From CALBTQ01 sp036725605 (GTDB taxonomy: Bacteria; Lernaellota; Lernaellaia; Lernaellales; Lernaellaceae), in the NCBI GenBank assembly GCA_036725605.1, contig DAIMDW010000029.1, positions 16,884 to 80,883 of the forward strand: a stretch of DNA of 64,000 nucleotides, in the 5' to 3' direction. A program made the position numbers and the translations under genes. The notes beneath the pieces were generated by a model that was given only the letters and a program-made list of their open reading frames with translations, searched no databases and was not told the DNA's origin. Below are positions 46,704 to 55,787 of the stretch, one piece after another. Positions within the stretch are counted from its first letter, which is position 1; every line of letters starts with the position of its first letter.

Positions 46704-46755
46704 GATGTTTTAAGATTGGTGCGGACAAAGAATCTTCTCGTGAGAATATGCAGAG

Positions 46756-48063
46756 ATGGCGGTTAATTGCCCATTTTGCCGATATCCGAATTTCGCCGAC
46801 GCGAAGAAATGTCGGCGTTGCGGCAAAGAACTGCCCCATGTCTGCCCCGAATGCCAACACCCGCTGCCGCTGGACGCGAAGTTCTGCTCCAAGTGCGGTT
46901 TCATTTTCGAACAGGAAAAGATCGACGTCACCGCCTACAAGACCAAAAGTCTGCGTTCGCGCACCTTCGATGAAGAACGCGACCAGATGTTCCGCGACGA
47001 GCGCGGCGAACAAAGCGTCGGCTTCAAACCCAAGGTGCACCGGCTGAAGAAGTGCCCCGAATGCTGGCACAACATCAGCGAGGAAGCGACCTTCTGCACC
47101 TACTGCGGCACGCAATTCACCGAAGAACTGGTCAAGGAAACGCCGCCGACGCCCAGCGTCAGCGTACGTCAGCCCGGATCGAAAAAAGCCCAGCCGGCCG
47201 CACCCGATGCCGCGACCAAACCGGCCGCTGCGGCCAAACCGGGCGCCGTACCGGGTCCCGCGAAAAAACCGGGGGAAGCCGCGACGGCCAAACCGGCCGG
47301 GGCCGCGGCCAAGGCCAAGCCGGTCAAGGTGGAAGCCAAACCCAAGCCGAAAAAGCCGCCCGCGCCCGTGCCGAAAACGCCGCTGCCGGGCGACATCAAG
47401 CTCAATCCGCCGAAGACGGCGGAACTGGGCATCAAAATGATCAAGGTGCCCGCCGGCGCGTTTTCCCTGCCCTCACACAACGGCAAGGCAATCGCCTCCA
47501 AGGGTTTTTACCTGTCGCAAGCGCCGATCACCTGCACCCAATACCGCAAATTCTGTCAGGCGACCGGCTACCCCGCGCCGGTCGATTGGCTCGACGAAGC
47601 GCCCCTGCCCGATAAGGAAGAACATCCGGTGATCATGATTTCGATCAAGGATGCGCTGGCTTTCTGCCAATGGGCGGGAATGCGCCTGCCCACGACGATC
47701 GAGTGGGCGGTCGCTTTTTGCGGACAGGAACCGCATCGGTATCCGTGGGGCGACGATCCGCAGCAAGTGCCGGTCAACGTGGACGCGGCCAATCACCTGA
47801 CCACCGAGCCGGTGATGGACAAAACCGCCGACGCCGGGCCTTACGGGCATCACGACCTGGTGGGCAACATCCGCCAGTGGGTGTTCGATCCGCCGGCCAA
47901 GGGCGGTATTCTCACGCCGGAAAAAATTGCCGAAGGCAAATTCGGCCTCGCCGGCGCAAGCTGGCTCGATCCGGTGTGGCTCGCCGAATACGGGCGGGTC
48001 GATTACATCAAGGACCTGGATTACCGTGGTTATCATATCGGGCTGCGCGTCGCGCTCGATTGA
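46756..48063 (+). CDS. Zinc-ribbon protein with C-terminal SUMF1 (formylglycine-generating-enzyme-like) domain
   Basis: 435 residues. The N-terminus has three Cys4 zinc-ribbon units (CPFC/CRRC, CPEC/CSKC, CPEC/CTYC). A Pro/Ala/Lys linker follows (residues about 135-215). The C-terminal domain is SUMF1-like: VPAGAF, SQAPITCTQYRKFCQATG, WAGMRLPTTIEW, YPWGDDP, NVDAANHLTTEPV, and an end GYHIGLRVALD. The catalytic Cys pair of true formylglycine-generating enzymes is missing: the corresponding stretch reads AGASWLDPVW. It is probably a binding or scaffolding module rather than an enzyme. There is no signal peptide, so it should be cytoplasmic. Confidence 0.82.
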   Translation: MAVNCPFCRYPNFADAKKCRRCGKELPHVCPECQHPLPLDAKFCSKCGFIFEQEKIDVTAYKTKSLRSRTFDEERDQMFRDERGEQSVGFKPKVHRLKKCPECWHNISEEATFCTYCGTQFTEELVKETPPTPSVSVRQPGSKKAQPAAPDAATKPAAAAKPGAVPGPAKKPGEAATAKPAGAAAKAKPVKVEAKPKPKKPPAPVPKTPLPGDIKLNPPKTAELGIKMIKVPAGAFSLPSHNGKAIASKGFYLSQAPITCTQYRKFCQATGYPAPVDWLDEAPLPDKEEHPVIMISIKDALAFCQWAGMRLPTTIEWAVAFCGQEPHRYPWGDDPQQVPVNVDAANHLTTEPVMDKTADAGPYGHHDLVGNIRQWVFDPPAKGGILTPEKIAEGKFGLAGASWLDPVWLAEYGRVDYIKDLDYRGYHIGLRVALD

Positions 48064-48110
48064 TCGATAGTTGCAATCTATTTTTTTCCATCATCGTCAC
48101 GGGAGGGATC

Positions 48111-48791
48111 ATGCAGCGCATGTATGTTTTTTTATTTGCCTTGTTGATCGTCGGACTGATCGCCTGGGCGGCTGCGGCCGAGGATTTCACCTACCAGACG
48201 GTGCTTGACGAACCGGGTATCGACAACGCCACGCTGGCCCGGCTGATCGCCGACGGGCAGATCATGATCGTACGCGAAAATCCCAACGGCCGGTTGAAGA
48301 ACATCACCAGCGGCATTTTGATCAACCGCCCGCTGCAAACCGTGTACGACACGGTGGCGGATTACGGCAATTACACCAAGTTCATGCCCAGCACCGACGA
48401 ATGCGAAGTCGTCGCCGACAACGGCAACGTCAAGGACGTTCGTTACAAAATCAACTTCAAATTCCTGATCTTCAAATTCTCCGCCGTGTACACGCTGCGC
48501 ACGTATTTCAGTAAGGCGCCCAACGAAATCACTTGGAAACTGCTGTCGTCGGAAAAAAACAAAATCAAGCAGTCGGTGGGTTCGTGGCGGTTGATTCCGG
48601 TCAACGGCGGCAAGCAGACCGCCGCGTTCTATTCGCTGTACTCGGACATCTCCAACGTCGTGCCCGGCCTGAGTTCGTTCATCAATCGCGAGCCGAGCAT
48701 GGAAGTGGCGATCAACGCCAGCACTTGCCTCTTGGTGCTCAAAGCGGTAAAACACCGCAGCGAAAATCCCGCATGGGAACAGCCGAAATAA
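48111..48791 (+). CDS. Secreted SRPBCC (START-like) protein
   Basis: 226 residues, with GGGAGG before the ATG. Signal peptide to about residue 22 (WAAAAEDF). The body resembles the polyketide cyclase/SRPBCC fold, with PLQTVYDTVADYGNYTKFMP and an internal EITWKLLSSEKNKIKQSVGSW. Proteins of this fold bind hydrophobic ligands; the exported form suggests a lipid or cell-envelope ligand, but this is inference. It lies between the zinc-ribbon gene (47 bp) and trxB (7 bp). Confidence 0.75.
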   Translation: MQRMYVFLFALLIVGLIAWAAAAEDFTYQTVLDEPGIDNATLARLIADGQIMIVRENPNGRLKNITSGILINRPLQTVYDTVADYGNYTKFMPSTDECEVVADNGNVKDVRYKINFKFLIFKFSAVYTLRTYFSKAPNEITWKLLSSEKNKIKQSVGSWRLIPVNGGKQTAAFYSLYSDISNVVPGLSSFINREPSMEVAINASTCLLVLKAVKHRSENPAWEQPK

Positions 48792-48798
48792 AGAGGTC

Positions 48799-49719
48799 AT
48801 GATGAAAAAAGAAGATGTGGTGATCGTTGGCGCCGGCCCGGCCGGACTGACCGCGGCCATTTATGCGGCGCGCTCGGGGCTGAACGTTCTGGTTTTCGAA
48901 AAACTGCAGCCCGGCGGCATGATGGCGACCACCGACCTGATCGAAAATTATCCGGGTTACGAAGAGGGCGTGAACGGGGCCGAGCTGGCCATGAAAATGC
49001 ACCAGCAGGCCGAGCGTTTCGGCGCGCGTTTCGACTACGGCGAAGTGCACAAACTGGTCGTCGACGGCGACGCGAAAATCCTGCACACCGACAACGGCGA
49101 GGTGCAGGCGCGTACGCTCATTGCCGCTTCGGGCACCGACCATCGCCTGCTGGGCATCCCCGGCGAGCACGAATACTTCGGGCGCGGCGTGTCGATTTGC
49201 GGCACCTGCGACGGCCCGCTGTATCGCGGCAAGGTCGCCGGCGTGGTCGGCGGCGGCAACAGCGCGGCACAGGAAGCGATGTTCGTCGCGCGTTTCGCCG
49301 ACAAGGTCTACGTGTTCCACCGCCGCGACCAACTGCGCGCCGACAAGATCCTCGCCGATCGCCTCATCGGCACGCCCAACGTCGAAGTGGTGTGGGACAC
49401 GATCGTCAAGCGCGTGGTCGGCGACGAACTGGGCGTCAAGGCGGTCGACGTGCACAACAAGAAAACCGGCGAAGACTCGACCTTCAACATCGACGGTTTC
49501 TTCGTCTTCATCGGCCTGGTGCCCAACAATCACTGGATCAAGGACGCGGTCGCCTGCGCCGAGGACGGCTTCCTGCTCACCGACGAGCACCTGCAAACCA
49601 ACGTGCCCGGCGTGTTCGCGGCCGGCGATTTGCGCCACAAGGAATTTCGCCAGATCGCCACGGCGGTCAGCGACGGCGCGATGGCCGCGCGCGGCGCGGA
49701 ATTGTTCCTGCAAGAATAA
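48799..49719 (+). CDS. trxB: Thioredoxin reductase-like flavoprotein
   Basis: Transfers electrons from NADPH via FAD to thioredoxin or a similar partner. 306 residues. The FAD motif is VIVGAGPAGLTAAIYAARSG, the redox motif is CGTCDGP (CxxC), and the NADPH motif is GGGNSAAQEA followed by FHRRDQLRA. The C-terminal AAGDLRHKEFRQIATA is typical. No thioredoxin gene is adjacent. Confidence 0.88.
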   Translation: MMKKEDVVIVGAGPAGLTAAIYAARSGLNVLVFEKLQPGGMMATTDLIENYPGYEEGVNGAELAMKMHQQAERFGARFDYGEVHKLVVDGDAKILHTDNGEVQARTLIAASGTDHRLLGIPGEHEYFGRGVSICGTCDGPLYRGKVAGVVGGGNSAAQEAMFVARFADKVYVFHRRDQLRADKILADRLIGTPNVEVVWDTIVKRVVGDELGVKAVDVHNKKTGEDSTFNIDGFFVFIGLVPNNHWIKDAVACAEDGFLLTDEHLQTNVPGVFAAGDLRHKEFRQIATAVSDGAMAARGAELFLQE

Positions 49720-49726
49720 CCGACGA

Positions 49727-50236
49727 TTATTCGGTAAGCGCCAACAGCCCCGGCGGCAGGCTCGGCCGGTTCGCCGGGGTTTGGTTTGTCGTGAAGAAAA
49801 TCGCGCACGGCCAACGATCGGCGGAGGGCGGTTGCGCCGCGACGCCCAAGTGCGTCAACGGTTCGCTCATCACCCGCAGCAGGCTGATATCGTCGGGCTC
49901 CTCCACCGCCCACAAGGCGAAATCCCCGCTCGCTTCGTCACGCCCTTCCACCAATGGTTCGCCGGCCATGATCTCACCGAAACAGGCGTCCAGATCCCAT
50001 TGCGGTGCGGCCAGCACGGTGGGAAACGCTTCGTTCGCTTCGGGAGCATCCGCGACGATCGTCCATTGCAGCGCGGCGTCGTTGGTGTCCAGAGCGACGA
50101 GCAGCGCGAGGTCTTCGCCGCGTCGCCATAAAAAGAACGCCGGCGACTCGGGCGGCCGCCGGCGCTCCGGTTCATCGTTTTTTTTCGGCGCGGCCGCGCG
50201 CATCAACCGAATGCGCAACGGATGCAGCCTCGCCAT
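49727..50236 (-). CDS. Hypothetical protein downstream of korC
   Basis: 169 residues, no signal peptide or known motif. The first 30 residues are basic (RIRLMRAAAPKKNDEPERRR); the rest is hydrophobic/acidic and could fold as a small alpha/beta domain. It lies seven bases after korC on the same strand and is probably co-transcribed. Function unknown. Confidence 0.55.
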   Translation of the reverse strand: MARLHPLRIRLMRAAAPKKNDEPERRRPPESPAFFLWRRGEDLALLVALDTNDAALQWTIVADAPEANEAFPTVLAAPQWDLDACFGEIMAGEPLVEGRDEASGDFALWAVEEPDDISLLRVMSEPLTHLGVAAQPPSADRWPCAIFFTTNQTPANRPSLPPGLLALTE

Positions 50237-50243
50237 CGTTCGC

Positions 50244-50831
50244 TCAGCTCAGCGCGTCGGTGTCGACCGGGTGATCGACGCGGGCCACGGCCGCTTCGCG
50301 ATAGCCGATCGCCAACGCCTTCACGTTCAGTTCCTCGGTGCCCGCCGGCACGCGGGCGGCGACCGCCTTTTCCAACGCCGCGCGCGACACGCAGTCGGTC
50401 AGCCCGGCGATGGCGCCCAGCGCCACGATGTTGGCGACAAACACCTTGCCCAGCTCGGTGCGCGCCAGATTGGTGAAGGAAATTCTGAAAACTTCGTAGT
50501 CGTCGCCTTCCGGCGGATTGGGACACAGTTCGCGGTCGAGAATCAGAATGCCGCCTTTTTTCAGATCGGTGATGTATTTGTCCAGCGACTTCTGGTTGAG
50601 CGACAGCAGAATGTCGATTTCCTCGCATTTCGGAAAATCGATTTCGTCCTCGCTGATGATCACCTCGCTCTTCGAGGCGCCGCCGCGCGCTTCCGGACCG
50701 TAGCTTTGCGTGTTCACCGCATTCTTGTTGTCGTACAGAATCGCCGCTTCGGCCAGGATGATTCCGCCCAGCACCAGGCCCTGTCCGCCGCTGCCCGCCA
50801 ACCGCAGTTCCAGTTTTTTTCCGTTCGACAT
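50244..50831 (-). CDS. korC: 2-oxoacid:ferredoxin oxidoreductase subunit gamma
   Basis: 195 residues. The typical opening LRLAGSGGQGLVLGGIILAEAA and the core NTQSYGPEARGGASKSEVIIS identify the gamma subunit of 2-oxoglutarate (or similar 2-oxoacid) ferredoxin oxidoreductase. The start lies five bases after the korB stop. Together with KorA, KorB and KorD it makes a four-subunit enzyme that converts 2-oxoglutarate to succinyl-CoA and reduces ferredoxin, or runs in reverse. Confidence 0.92.
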   Translation of the reverse strand: MSNGKKLELRLAGSGGQGLVLGGIILAEAAILYDNKNAVNTQSYGPEARGGASKSEVIISEDEIDFPKCEEIDILLSLNQKSLDKYITDLKKGGILILDRELCPNPPEGDDYEVFRISFTNLARTELGKVFVANIVALGAIAGLTDCVSRAALEKAVAARVPAGTEELNVKALAIGYREAAVARVDHPVDTDALS

Positions 50832-50836
50832 GGCTG

Positions 50837-51655
50837 CTACTCCTCACCCATGGCGCGCTGGGCGACCTGGTGTTGCTCGTCGGTAAACTCCTGCCGCGTG
50901 GTCTGGCTGAAGATGCCGATGGGAATCTTTTCCTTCGCCGCCTCCAACGGCAGTTTTTCGAGCGCGTCGATCATCACGCAGTTGTCCTTCCAGAATTTCA
51001 TCATCTGCACCGGGCCGCGCATCTTATTGCGGCGACCGTAGGCGGTCGGACAATCCTCGAGCACCTCGACCACCGAGAAGCCTTTGTGGTCGATCGCCTT
51101 GGTGATCACCTTCTCCAGCAGCTTGACGTGGTAGGTCGTCGCGCGCGCCACGAAGGTCGCCCCGGCGCCCTGCGCCAGCTTCATGAAGTCGAAGTGCACG
51201 CTCAGGTTGCCCCACGGCGCGGTCGAGGCGAACGAGCCGTACGGCGTGGTCGGGCTCACCTGCCCGCCGGTCATGCCGTAGATCGAGTTGTTGAACACGA
51301 TCAGCGTCATATCGATGTTGCGCCGGCAGGTGTGGATAAAGTGGTTGCCGCCGATCGCCACCGCGTCGCCGTCGCCCGACGTGACGATCACGTGCAGGTT
51401 CGGCTTCATCACCTTGATGCCCGTGGCGAACGGCAGCGCCCGCCCGTGCGTGGTGTGCAGCGTGTTGAAATCGGCGTAGCCCGGCAGGCGGCTGGCGCAA
51501 CCGATGCCGCTGACGAGCATCACGTCGTTCTTGTCGATTTCCAAACCGTGAATCGACCGCAGCAGCGCTTTGAAGATGATCCCGTGTCCGCAGCCCGGAC
51601 ACCAGATGTGCGGCAAACGGTCGACGCGCAAATACTGTTCATAATCGAAAGCCAT
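50837..51655 (-). CDS. korB: 2-oxoacid:ferredoxin oxidoreductase subunit beta
   Basis: 272 residues. It carries the thiamine-diphosphate binding region (GDGDAVAIGGNHFIHTCRRN and FNNSIYGMTGGQ) and the cluster-ligand motif WCPGCGHG near the N-terminus. GGGAGAATTGAG precedes its ATG, next to the korA stop. It forms the catalytic core with KorA. The likeness is highest to 2-oxoglutarate enzymes, but a different 2-oxoacid cannot be excluded. Confidence 0.93.
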   Translation of the reverse strand: MAFDYEQYLRVDRLPHIWCPGCGHGIIFKALLRSIHGLEIDKNDVMLVSGIGCASRLPGYADFNTLHTTHGRALPFATGIKVMKPNLHVIVTSGDGDAVAIGGNHFIHTCRRNIDMTLIVFNNSIYGMTGGQVSPTTPYGSFASTAPWGNLSVHFDFMKLAQGAGATFVARATTYHVKLLEKVITKAIDHKGFSVVEVLEDCPTAYGRRNKMRGPVQMMKFWKDNCVMIDALEKLPLEAAKEKIPIGIFSQTTRQEFTDEQHQVAQRAMGEE

Positions 51656-51656
51656 C

Positions 51657-52808
51657 TCAATTCTCCCTCAACGCGCGAATGATCTGGCGCGGCGTGATCA
51701 TTTCCGAATCGAGCCGCTGCAGGCCCTCGACGTCGCAGTACTTGCCGGCGACGCGCTCGACCTCGAACAACACCTGGCCGTTGTTCATCTCGGGCACCAG
51801 CATCTTTTTCACGTGCGCGCGTTTGGCGATTTTAATCAGGGCGCGCTCGGGGAACGGCCAGACCGTCTTGAGGCGGAACAGGCCGACCTTGCGATCGCGG
51901 GCCCGCAACCGCTTGACCGCGGCCCGCGCACTGCGCGCGGTGCAGCCGAAGGCGACGATCACTTCCTCGGCGTCGTCCATGAACAGCTCTTCCCACTTGA
52001 CGATGTCGTTGTACGCGCGGCTGATCTTGCGCAGGAGCCGGCGCATTTCGGCGTCGATCACCGCCGGTTCGTTGGTCGGGAAACCCGTGCGGTCGTGGAA
52101 CAGGCCGGTCACGTGGAACCGATACCCTTCGCCGTAGGGCGCCATGGTCGGCACGTCCTGCGTGCCGCCCTGGTAGGGATAATATTTTTCGGGAATGCGC
52201 CGCGGCTTGCGCCGATTGTAAATCGACACCGTGCCCGGCTTGGGCAAAAACATCCGCTCGCGCATGTGGCCGATCACCTCGTCGGTCAGCAGGATCACCG
52301 GCGTGCGGTAGCGCTCGGCGAGGTTGAACGCGCGGATCGTTTCCCAGAACGCGTCCTCGACGCCGTCGGGGTACAGCACGATCACCGGGTGATCGCCGTG
52401 GGTGCCCCAACGCGCCTGCATGATGTCGCCCTGCATCGGCCCGGTGGGAATGCCCGTGCTCGGACCACCGCGCTGCACGTTGACCACCACGCACGGGATT
52501 TCCGCGATGCAGCCGTAGCCGATGTTTTCCTGCTTCAGGCTGAAGCCCGGACCCGACGTGGCCGTCATCGATTTGGCCCCGGCCAGGCTCGCACCCAGCG
52601 TCGCGGCGATCGAGGCGATTTCATCTTCCATCTGCAAAAAGAAGCCGCCGACCTGCGGCAGGCGTTTGCTGAGCACTTCGGCGATTTCCGTCGAGGGCGT
52701 AATCGGATACCCGGCGAAAAACCGGCAACCCGCATACAACGCCGCCTCGGCCACCGCCTCGTTGCCGCTCATCAAGCGCAATCCGGATTTGAATTTCGGT
52801 CCCGACAT
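51657..52808 (-). CDS. korA: 2-oxoacid:ferredoxin oxidoreductase subunit alpha
   Basis: 383 residues. Family features: GNEAVAEAALYAGCRFFAGYPITPSTEIAE, TATSGPGFSLKQENIGYG, QRGGPSTGIPT and the C-terminal region with a transketolase-like fold. The start has GGAGGG, placed in the end of korD. It pairs with the beta subunit to form the active site. Confidence 0.94.
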   Translation of the reverse strand: MSGPKFKSGLRLMSGNEAVAEAALYAGCRFFAGYPITPSTEIAEVLSKRLPQVGGFFLQMEDEIASIAATLGASLAGAKSMTATSGPGFSLKQENIGYGCIAEIPCVVVNVQRGGPSTGIPTGPMQGDIMQARWGTHGDHPVIVLYPDGVEDAFWETIRAFNLAERYRTPVILLTDEVIGHMRERMFLPKPGTVSIYNRRKPRRIPEKYYPYQGGTQDVPTMAPYGEGYRFHVTGLFHDRTGFPTNEPAVIDAEMRRLLRKISRAYNDIVKWEELFMDDAEEVIVAFGCTARSARAAVKRLRARDRKVGLFRLKTVWPFPERALIKIAKRAHVKKMLVPEMNNGQVLFEVERVAGKYCDVEGLQRLDSEMITPRQIIRALREN

Positions 52809-52811
52809 CGC

Positions 52812-53060
52812 TTAACCCTCCGCCGGATAAACGGCGATGGCGAAATCGGGGCAACGCAGTTCGCAGAACATGCACTCGATGCATTCTTCGAGCGCAATCA
52901 CCACGGCTTTCGCGCCTTTCATCGCCAACACGCTTTTCGGACAAAACTCGACACAGATGCCGCATCCTTTACAGAATGCGGTATTGACCACGATTTGCGG
53001 CGGTCCTTTGACCTTTTTCCCTTTTTTCTTGGGCGCCTCTTTCGTCGCTACAGCGTTCAT
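52812..53060 (-). CDS. korD: 2-oxoacid:ferredoxin oxidoreductase ferredoxin-type subunit delta
   Basis: 82 residues from ATG 53060, with GAGGGAA upstream. Two complete [4Fe-4S] motifs are present: CKGCGICVEFCP and CIECMFCELRCP. A basic Lys-rich stretch precedes the first. It is the first gene of the korDABC operon, which is transcribed leftward. It should shuttle electrons between the KorAB catalytic core and ferredoxin. Confidence 0.92.
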   Translation of the reverse strand: MNAVATKEAPKKKGKKVKGPPQIVVNTAFCKGCGICVEFCPKSVLAMKGAKAVVIALEECIECMFCELRCPDFAIAVYPAEG

Positions 53061-53425
53061 TGGTTCCCTCAAAGCAAAATTCCTGAAGGTATATTTCGGC
53101 GAGCCGACCCGCTGCCGGCCGCTATTGCGCAATCTTTTCCCGAAAAAGACAAGATCGTGAACGGGGAGGAAATGGAGCGGAAAGACACTTCCGGCCCGGG
53201 GATGTTTGACGAATAACGAATATTCGAATTTGCAGGCTGGAGGATCAAGACGATCTCCGCTTTTTCCCCGGTAATTACTGAGCGCATTTTACGCAGGCCA
53301 AAGGGCTTTGCAAGCCCCATTTCAAATCGAATGCCGACAACGGTTTTCTCGCTTTTCTCGCCTCTTGGTTGACAGGGATTGTTTATCGGATGTAGTTTGC
53401 AGATCACCGATTTGCCGGAGGGATT
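53061..53425. other. Intergenic region between divergent genes, no gene seen
   Basis: About 365 bases between korD (leftward) and the Asp-rich lipoprotein (rightward). Overlapping frames here are shadows with no family likeness. Promoters for both genes should lie here; I saw no convincing -35/-10 pair. Confidence 0.5.
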
Positions 53426-53944
53426 TTGCGCGCAACCATACTGCTGCTGCTCGCTGTCATGATCGCGGCGCTGGCCGTGGCGGTGATCGCCTGTTCCGAG
53501 GACGACGATGACGACGAAGATCAGGTCGATTGCCGCACGCCGTTGACCATCTTCTACAACGAGTGCCACTTCGCGATCACCTTCAACGACGTGGATACGG
53601 TGGCGTTCGACGAAGCGCTGGCTTCCTGCGCCTTCGGCTCGGGCAAAATGTGGAACATGTTCATTCACTGCTACCGCACCGGCTACCTGGCCAACGACGA
53701 CGATTGCGCCGCCTGGGCCGATTGTCTGCCCGATCACGGCTTTGTCACCGGCGACGATGACGACGACACGACCGATGACGATACGGTCGATGACGATACG
53801 GCCGACGACGATACGGCCGACGACGACACCACCGACGACGATACGGCCGACGACGATACGACCGACGACGATACGACCGACGACGACACGACCGACGACG
53901 ACACCACCGACGACGACACCACCGACGACGACACAATCGATTGA
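53426..53944 (+). CDS. Small Cys-rich lipoprotein with C-terminal DDDT repeat
   Basis: 172 residues from TTG 53426, after GGAGGG. The lipobox is VIAC, followed by SEDDDDDED. A six- to seven-Cys domain (residues about 33-108, with CRTPLTIFYNEC and DDCAAWADCLPDHG) precedes about twelve DDDT-type repeats (about residues 110-172) ending DDDTID. Acidic runs lie on both sides of the folded domain. No CGC end. Function unknown; probably surface displayed. Confidence 0.72.
   Translation: MRATILLLLAVMIAALAVAVIACSEDDDDDEDQVDCRTPLTIFYNECHFAITFNDVDTVAFDEALASCAFGSGKMWNMFIHCYRTGYLANDDDCAAWADCLPDHGFVTGDDDDDTTDDDTVDDDTADDDTADDDTTDDDTADDDTTDDDTTDDDTTDDDTTDDDTTDDDTID
53755..53943 (+). repeat. 15-bp-period DDDT coding repeat
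   Basis: About twelve units of GAC/GAT-rich sequence coding for xDDDT with x = T, V or A. The third-base variation of the Asp codons is non-random across units. The antisense strand is also open, as Ser-Val-rich and Arg-Cys-rich frames, which are not real genes. Confidence 0.92.
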
Positions 53945-54013
53945 TTCTCCCCCTTGCGGACGCCCCGCCGAATTTGCCAAAGTAGAAACGCCCCTTAACC
54001 GACGGACTTACGC

Positions 54014-55681
54014 ATGACGGAAAAACCGCAGGAAAATTCGAGCGCTTCCCCGCGTCGCCTCGCCTTTGCCGTCGTGCTGGTTTTCGTCCTGGCGTATGGC
54101 CTCTACCTGATCAAACTGGGCAACTTCTTCACCTTCGACGACGGCATTTTCATTCGCACCGACCTTTCGCTACGCGGCTGGTCGAACCTGGCGCAACAAT
54201 TCGTTTCCGACCAGAACATGCTCTATCGCCCGCTGCGTTCGGCGGCTTACGGCATCCTGATACATTTCTTCGGCATTGAAAGTCCGCTGCCGTTTCACCT
54301 GACGGGTCTTTTCTTTCATGCGGCGATTAGCGCCCTGGTCGTGCTGATCGTCTGGCTGTTGCTGGGCGATTTGCGCGCGGCCGTGCTGGCCGGAATGATC
54401 TTCGCCTGGCACCCCGCGCACACCGATCGCGCCGTGCCGCTGACGGCGAGCTTCGATCTGCTCGGCCTCATGCTGGCCTACGGCTCGTGGGCGCTGGCGT
54501 TGGCATACGACCGTTTCGGCAAATCGCGATACATGGTCGGCGCGGTGTTGTCGCTGCTGGCCGCCTGTCTGAGCAGCGAGGAGGCGGTGATGGCGCTGCC
54601 GCTGATCGTCGGATCGTTCCTGCTGCTGCCGGGCGAACGCAAGCGGCGCCTTTCGCTGACGATCATGCTCGCGGGCATTGTCCTGTGGTATCTGTTGACG
54701 CGCAGCCAGGTGTTGGGCGGCCTGGCGCGCACACAGGTACACGCCGCCGGCAGTTTGTACAACACGCTCTGGACGATGCCGGTCGTTTTCTGGCGCTACG
54801 TCGGCCTGTTGTTTTTCCCGGTTGGTTTGTCGCCGGCGTACAGCCCGACGATCCACACCGGACCGGCGCCGCTTCCTCTTGTCGCGTTGAGCGGGCTGGC
54901 GGCTTTGCTCGTCGCGATGATCCTCGCCCGGCGTCGCGCGCCCGCCCTGACCATCGGCATCGGCTGGCTGCTGCTGGGCTTGTTTCCCTTCGCCAACATC
55001 CTGCCCGGCGACACCCTGATGGCCGAACGCTATCTGTACGCCAGCCTCGGCGGTTTCGCGCTGGCGATGGGCGCGCTGATTTCGCGTACGGCTCTGTATC
55101 GGCGGCAGGTGATTTACGTGTTCGTGGCGCTGCTGCTGGTGTACGGCGCGGGGACGATCGGCCGTTGTCTGGCGTGGGGGCAGCCGTTGCAGTTGTGGGG
55201 ACAAGCCGCGCAGCGCGAGCCCGAAAGTTTTCTGGCCAACCTCAACGCCGGATATCACCTGGTGCAGGCCAACCGTCTCGACGAGGCCGAATCCCTTTTG
55301 CACAAAGCCGCGCAACTGCAATCCAACCGGGCCGAGCCGCTGTTGTCGCTGGGCGAAATCGCTTATCGTCGCAACGACGCCCAACAAGCGCTGGACTTGT
55401 TCCGGCAGGCGACCCAGGCCGATCCGGACTATTGTTCCGCCTACAGCGGTCTGGCGCAAATGTACGTGCTGACCGGTCAGATGATGCCCGCGGCCGAGGC
55501 GGTCGACCGCGCGCTGGCCTGCGATCCCGATGAACCGATGGCCCATTACATCGCCGGTTACCTGTTCGTGCTGACCGGGCAATGCGAGGCGGCGCGCCCG
55601 CATTTGTTGAAGGTCATCGGCATGCAACCGCGCGTGCCGCAACACGAATCGGCGCTCGAACTGCTTGCCAAATGCCCGTAA
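54014..55681 (+). CDS. TMTC-like multi-pass membrane protein with C-terminal TPR repeats
   Basis: 555 residues. About ten membrane segments (residues about 17-400) in the arrangement of GT-C-type mannosyltransferase-like proteins, with the early acidic motif FTFDDGIF where the catalytic Asp would sit and HPAHTDRAVPLTASFDLLG after the fourth helix. The last 150 residues contain about four TPR units (for example AYRRNDAQQALDLFRQATQADPDY). This resembles eukaryotic TMTC and bacterial PMT-TPR proteins, which add or handle sugars. A longer relative lies at 61296-63641. The glycan substrate is unknown. Confidence 0.75.
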   Translation: MTEKPQENSSASPRRLAFAVVLVFVLAYGLYLIKLGNFFTFDDGIFIRTDLSLRGWSNLAQQFVSDQNMLYRPLRSAAYGILIHFFGIESPLPFHLTGLFFHAAISALVVLIVWLLLGDLRAAVLAGMIFAWHPAHTDRAVPLTASFDLLGLMLAYGSWALALAYDRFGKSRYMVGAVLSLLAACLSSEEAVMALPLIVGSFLLLPGERKRRLSLTIMLAGIVLWYLLTRSQVLGGLARTQVHAAGSLYNTLWTMPVVFWRYVGLLFFPVGLSPAYSPTIHTGPAPLPLVALSGLAALLVAMILARRRAPALTIGIGWLLLGLFPFANILPGDTLMAERYLYASLGGFALAMGALISRTALYRRQVIYVFVALLLVYGAGTIGRCLAWGQPLQLWGQAAQREPESFLANLNAGYHLVQANRLDEAESLLHKAAQLQSNRAEPLLSLGEIAYRRNDAQQALDLFRQATQADPDYCSAYSGLAQMYVLTGQMMPAAEAVDRALACDPDEPMAHYIAGYLFVLTGQCEAARPHLLKVIGMQPRVPQHESALELLAKCP

Positions 55682-55723
55682 GCGCCTTCCATTTACCCTG
55701 AAAATCCTATCGCTTGCCTTGCT

Positions 55724-55751
55724 TTGACAAATTTCGTCTTTACAGTATCCT
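55724..55751 (+). promoter_or_regulatory. Candidate sigma70-type promoter of the phosphoesterase gene
   Basis: TTGACA (55724-55729), 16 bases, TATCCT (55746-55751), ending 36 bases before the start codon. A perfect -35 and a fair -10 make it the best promoter match I found in the window. Confidence 0.6.
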
Positions 55752-55787
55752 AGCGTGTTTGCTTTTTGAGCCTTGGTGGAGATACAG

